Below, piece by piece: positions 50,089-52,706 of a stretch of DNA of 52,706 nt. Origin of the DNA: Acidimicrobiia bacterium (GTDB lineage: Bacteria > Actinomycetota > Acidimicrobiia > Acidimicrobiales > Aldehydirespiratoraceae); contig JAHQYN010000010.1 of NCBI GenBank assembly GCA_024421085.1, forward strand, positions 1-52,706, in the 5' to 3' direction. How positions within the stretch are numbered: the first letter of the stretch is position 1; the number at the start of each line of letters is the position of its first letter. The position numbers were made by a program, and so were the translations under genes. The notes under the pieces are model-generated. The model was not told the origin of the DNA and searched no databases. It saw only the letters and a program-made list of their open reading frames with translations.

Positions 50089-50344
50089 GATCAGCTCCAG
50101 ACGGTCCCCCACTCGGACGCCGACCTTTCACCGGCCGCCTTCACAGCGCCCGGCAGCGGTGGGGGGTGCCTTGCCCCGGCCAGGTCGTCAGTATCGCTGG
50201 TTGTAGGTGAATGGGCGGTAGTGAGACGCGCTACAGGGTCAGGGCCTCGTTGATCCGGCCTCAGACAACCAGCAGCCGCTGTCGCAGTGAGCAGGCGAGG
50301 TCGTGCATGGGGTATCGACCTGACACGTACTTGTAGTCTGGCCG
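50089..50344. other. Gap, no gene seen
   Basis: About 255 bases between hipA and the channel gene. It contains short open frames only and no convincing missing S1-S3 segment of the channel. Confidence 0.4.
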
Positions 50345-50806
50345 ATGCCGACGCGGATACTGCGATCCGCGAGAGCGCTCCGCGTGCTGAGGGCAGCTCG
50401 CGTCATCGTCTACGCCACGAGATCCTGGCACACAGTGGTGCGCCTTTGGGGAGGGCTTGTCGGCAAGACGCTCGTGGTTGTCATTCCAGCCATTGTCGCC
50501 GCGGGAGCTGGAGGAGTGTGGATAGTCGAAAAGGACGGCAACGGCGCCATCGACAGTTACGGCGACGCGGCCTGGTGGGCTATCACTACCGTCACCACCG
50601 TCGGATACGGAGACATCGCCCCGGTAACAGTTGCGGGCCGCTTGATCGCGGCGGTGCTCATGGTCACGGGAATTGCCGCGTTCGGGGTCGTCACAGCCAA
50701 CATTGCTGGGGCCATGACCACCAAACGCGACACACCCAAAGATGTGGATGCCCGCATCGACGAACTTCTCGCAGCTGTGAACGAACTCAAGCAACAGCGC
50801 CTCTGA
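50345..50806 (+). CDS. Two-helix potassium channel with S4-like N-terminus
   Basis: 153 residues: a basic N-terminus RILRSARALRVLRAARVIVY with Arg every third position as in S4/S4-S5 of voltage-gated channels, a first pore helix (KTLVVVIPAIVAAGAGGVWI), the filter TTVTTVGYGD (residues ~81-90), a second helix (AAVLMVTGIAAFGVVTANI) and a short coiled-coil tail. It should conduct K+ as a tetramer. S1-S3 are missing, so it is either a Kv gene with a lost 5' end or a true short form. Confidence 0.8.
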   Translation: MPTRILRSARALRVLRAARVIVYATRSWHTVVRLWGGLVGKTLVVVIPAIVAAGAGGVWIVEKDGNGAIDSYGDAAWWAITTVTTVGYGDIAPVTVAGRLIAAVLMVTGIAAFGVVTANIAGAMTTKRDTPKDVDARIDELLAAVNELKQQRL

Positions 50807-50959
50807 AACGCCGATGGATCTCTGAAGTGATCGGTTCGCATTCGATCATCGGTGTCGGAAGATTGAGACTCACGCCCCAAATCCTCGCGACCAAATCCTC
50901 GCGAAATGTGTGCTTACTGGGCAGGCTCAACTTCACCCCGCCCCCCACGTTTACGCGCA

Positions 50960-51186
50960 GGCTCAACTTCTTGAATGACTCGAGCCGGGGCGGTTTGTCG
51001 ACAAACTGGGAACGAACAGTGGTCGACGCTTTCCGGTTGCGGCATCTGGCCGGCCCGGAGAACGCCAACGAAGCACTGCGCCGCTACCTGCGCTCCCGAC
51101 CGTGGCCGTCGACGCTGTTGACCACAGCACACGAACTAAACGTTGGGGCAGGTTTCGCGGACACGATCCGAGTCTTGGTGCCGTGA
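50960..51186 (+). pseudogene. C-terminal remnant of an AbiEi-type antitoxin
   Basis: The frame contains TNWERTVVDAFRLRHLAGPE and NANEALRRYLRSRPWPSTLL, then AHELNVGAGFADTIRVLVP and a stop at 51184. The ERTVVDAFRLR block is the usual AbiEi core (ERT-[LV]-VD). The N-terminal winged helix and start are absent, and the preceding frame is low-quality. Confidence 0.6.
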
Positions 51187-51195
51187 CTCCCGTCG

Positions 51196-51318
51196 GTCGC
51201 GACACACCGACCGAGCGTATACCTTGACCTGCAACGGCTCGCCCGAAGTCTCGGTCGCCCTACCGACGAGCTCCTTCGCGGCTACGTCTTGGAGCGATTG
51301 AGGATTTTGACACCGTGA
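51196..51318 (+). pseudogene. N-terminal remnant of an AbiEii-type toxin
   Basis: Frame SVYLDLQRLARSLGRPTDE and LLRGYVLERLRIL, then stop at 51316-51318. This is the opening helix pair of many AbiEii proteins (YLDLQ.LAR..GRPTDELLQ.Y.LE). It follows the antitoxin remnant in the right order, so the two are the ends of one decayed operon with the middle deleted. Confidence 0.6.
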
Positions 51319-51551
51319 TCGGCGCTGTGGCTGGGTTCGCTGATCCGGTCGTTGCAAGGAGCGTCAAGGGCAAGGGTTGGGTTGCCCGAATATGGCGGTG
51401 GACATGACGGTGCCGGATAGCTTCAGGATCAGGGTGGTTGCGGATATTCCAGTCGATGAGTCTGTCTGTGCGGCTGCGGTGCACCATGCTGCCATCAGGT
51501 GTTCGTAGCGGCGACGCTTGGCGGTGACTGCACGGCGGGTGACTGTCGGTG
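51319..51551. other. Gap, no gene recognised
   Basis: About 230 bases between the decayed AbiE pair and the intact AbiEii gene. Minus-strand frames are open but match nothing I know. Confidence 0.35.
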
Positions 51552-52487
51552 CTATTCTTGTAGTGACTCGATTTCTTGGTCGACTCTCCATTCCAACGTT
51601 CCTGTGTCCGCAGCGATCTCGCGCAACGAAGGGTCGCGGATGTGCGTGTCCAGGGCTTGAGAGAGTCGTTCGACTACGTTCAGGGTGTCGCGGATGACCG
51701 TGGTCTTGTCTCGGTCCGCGGACGCATGCGGTTGGACGAGATCGGCCAACTCGAAGTCCGAAGGCTGAGCCGCAGCTGCCACTGGCCCCAGAAGACGAGC
51801 CGCGGACGCGGGTCTCCTTGACGGGAGCGTCGCTGAATAGTTCCGGTGCGATTTCAACACATACAATTTCGCGATGAGAGCCAGGTCGGTGAGGCTCGGA
51901 GCTATCTCGGCGATGTCGTAGAGGTCACGGACCAACTGGCGCCCCTGCCAACGGCTCAGTTTCTCGGCCACGTTCTCTTCTAAACGCATGGTCGGGATCG
52001 TCGCTGCCTCTTCCCAGACCCGACCTGCTGTCACAGGAGACGACAACGGTGTTCGTTCGTCTGGCGGGAGCCAGCACCCCCGATGGGAGAAGTCGATCTT
52101 CGCCTCGTAGAAACCGTCAGCGAAGAGCGGAGAATCAATCTTCAACAGCTGGTGCGTTCGTCGCTCGTTGAACGCGTAGGAGAATCCATGTGACGAGTAA
52201 CCCTCCAGTTGCTCCGCCACGATTTCGGCTGCGCCTTCCTCGGTATCGAAGTCGAGGTCGAACGAGAACCTGCTCTTGTGCCCGAAGTGGAATTTCCGAA
52301 GAGCGGTACCTCCCTTGAAGACCATCCCGCACAACTCGAACAGGCCCTGTCGACGCATCTCCGACAGGACCACATCGAACGCCGAGTCCAGCACGGCGGC
52401 TTCAAAAACCCGTTTGGACCTTCTAGCAGCAGGATACGACCGCAGTAGATCGTTGCGACCAACTAGCGGATTGGGGTGGCGGGCCAT
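51552..52487 (-). CDS. AbiEii-type nucleotidyltransferase toxin
   Basis: 311 residues from ATG 52487: AAVLDSAFDVVLSEMRRQGL, MVFKGGTALRKFHFG (GG-T motif), RFSFDLDFDTEE (D-x-D), RLEENVAEKLSRWQGRQLVRDLYDIAEI. These are the AbiEii toxin hallmarks. A different subgroup from the toxin at 15409-16620: no zinc-like N-terminus and a shorter core. The upstream gene on the same strand ends 7 bases before this start, the usual antitoxin-toxin spacing. A longer frame upstream overlaps the antitoxin and is not used. Confidence 0.82.
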   Translation of the reverse strand: MARHPNPLVGRNDLLRSYPAARRSKRVFEAAVLDSAFDVVLSEMRRQGLFELCGMVFKGGTALRKFHFGHKSRFSFDLDFDTEEGAAEIVAEQLEGYSSHGFSYAFNERRTHQLLKIDSPLFADGFYEAKIDFSHRGCWLPPDERTPLSSPVTAGRVWEEAATIPTMRLEENVAEKLSRWQGRQLVRDLYDIAEIAPSLTDLALIAKLYVLKSHRNYSATLPSRRPASAARLLGPVAAAAQPSDFELADLVQPHASADRDKTTVIRDTLNVVERLSQALDTHIRDPSLREIAADTGTLEWRVDQEIESLQE

Positions 52488-52494
52488 CAGATGC

Positions 52495-52706
52495 TCAAAG
52501 GTTCCAGTCGTAGGACCAGTTCCGTTCCAGCAGGTAGTCCACAACTTTGTAGTTTGGGGACCACAGCGGCATCCAGGGTTTGAACTTGTCTGCTGCGACA
52601 CGGCGACCGAAGTAGTGCGGGCCGTCGCCTAAGGCGGGGCCCAGCGCTGCGAGGTCCGCGGCGGTGTCGGGGCATTCGCCGCGTTCGAGCAGGTAGGCAG
52701 TGCGTG
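52495..52706 (-). CDS. C-terminal part of an AbiEi antitoxin (start outside window)
   Basis: The minus-strand frame from the right edge reads RTAYLLERGECPDTAADLAA, GDGPHYFGRRVAADKFKPWM, NYKVVDYLLERNWSYDWNL and stops at 52495-52497. The LLERG and YLLERNW segments and its position directly before an AbiEii toxin identify it as the antitoxin's C-terminus. About 70 residues are visible. Confidence 0.6.
   Translation of the reverse strand, partial: RTAYLLERGECPDTAADLAALGPALGDGPHYFGRRVAADKFKPWMPLWSPNYKVVDYLLERNWSYDWNL

Noticed and set aside
51319-51591. Minus-strand frame as a transposase fragment
   Set aside because: No DDE or other motif; composition is not convincing in any frame.

Overview
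The window is high-GC actinobacterial DNA, most likely from class Acidimicrobiia. The evidence is a NucS/EndoMS mismatch endonuclease, a mycothiol-S-conjugate amidase (Mca), several F420/flavin luciferase-like oxidoreductases, a geranylgeranyl-reductase-type menaquinone reductase, frequent GTG starts with GTGA/ATGA overlaps, and surface proteins ending in the Cys-paired SLH-like repeat common in that class. Marine or host-associated life is plausible from the osmolyte-type genes, but this is inference. No rRNA, complete tRNA, CRISPR array or intact insertion sequence was seen.

Layout. 0-13 kb: the end of an SLH-repeat surface protein, a decayed XRE regulator, then housekeeping genes (mca, an SCP2-domain protein, a YdjC-type deacetylase, a nuclease lipoprotein, a luciferase-like oxidoreductase, an SDR, PAP2, a menaquinone reductase, a VanW-family protein with a broken acidic repeat tail, nucS, an aquaporin). 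12.3-18.3 kb: a sulfate-activation locus (cysQ divergent from cysD-cysN, then cysC) split by an inserted AbiEi/AbiEii toxin-antitoxin pair. 18.3-24.6 kb: an alpha/beta hydrolase and a ~1,530-residue secreted beta-propeller-like/Calx-beta/acidic-repeat/SLH protein, bracketed by two copies of a 47-bp element.

24.6-34.4 kb is the most interesting block. A dimethylglycine/sarcosine-dehydrogenase-like flavoprotein is divergent from an operon coding for an M24 metalloprotein that carries the residue pattern recalled for the DMSP lyase DddP, an RpiR regulator, a HisC-like PLP enzyme, a Rieske oxygenase of the betaine/carnitine type, an MmgE/PrpD protein and a sulfotransferase. The two arms share a 42-bp dyad. 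I read the block as a regulated catabolic unit for a methylated onium osmolyte. GcvP at 39-42 kb could take up glycine from such a pathway, and the cys genes supply and recycle PAPS for the sulfotransferase.

34.7-45.9 kb: an ORC-like ATPase, two luciferase-like oxidoreductases, a KstR-like operator, two crotonases (one EchA20-like), gcvP, a DUF35/thiolase pair, HU and a FabZ-like dehydratase. 45.9-52.7 kb is a scar and defence region: hisB and hisH fragments, an OLD-like ATPase whose TOPRIM-like partner is cut off after ~41 codons, a HipBA module, a K+ channel, a decayed AbiE pair, and an AbiE locus running off the right edge.

A theme of the whole window is short tandem-repeat expansion. Minisatellites of 9-60 bp lie between genes, across stop/start junctions and inside N-termini of ordinary cytoplasmic proteins.
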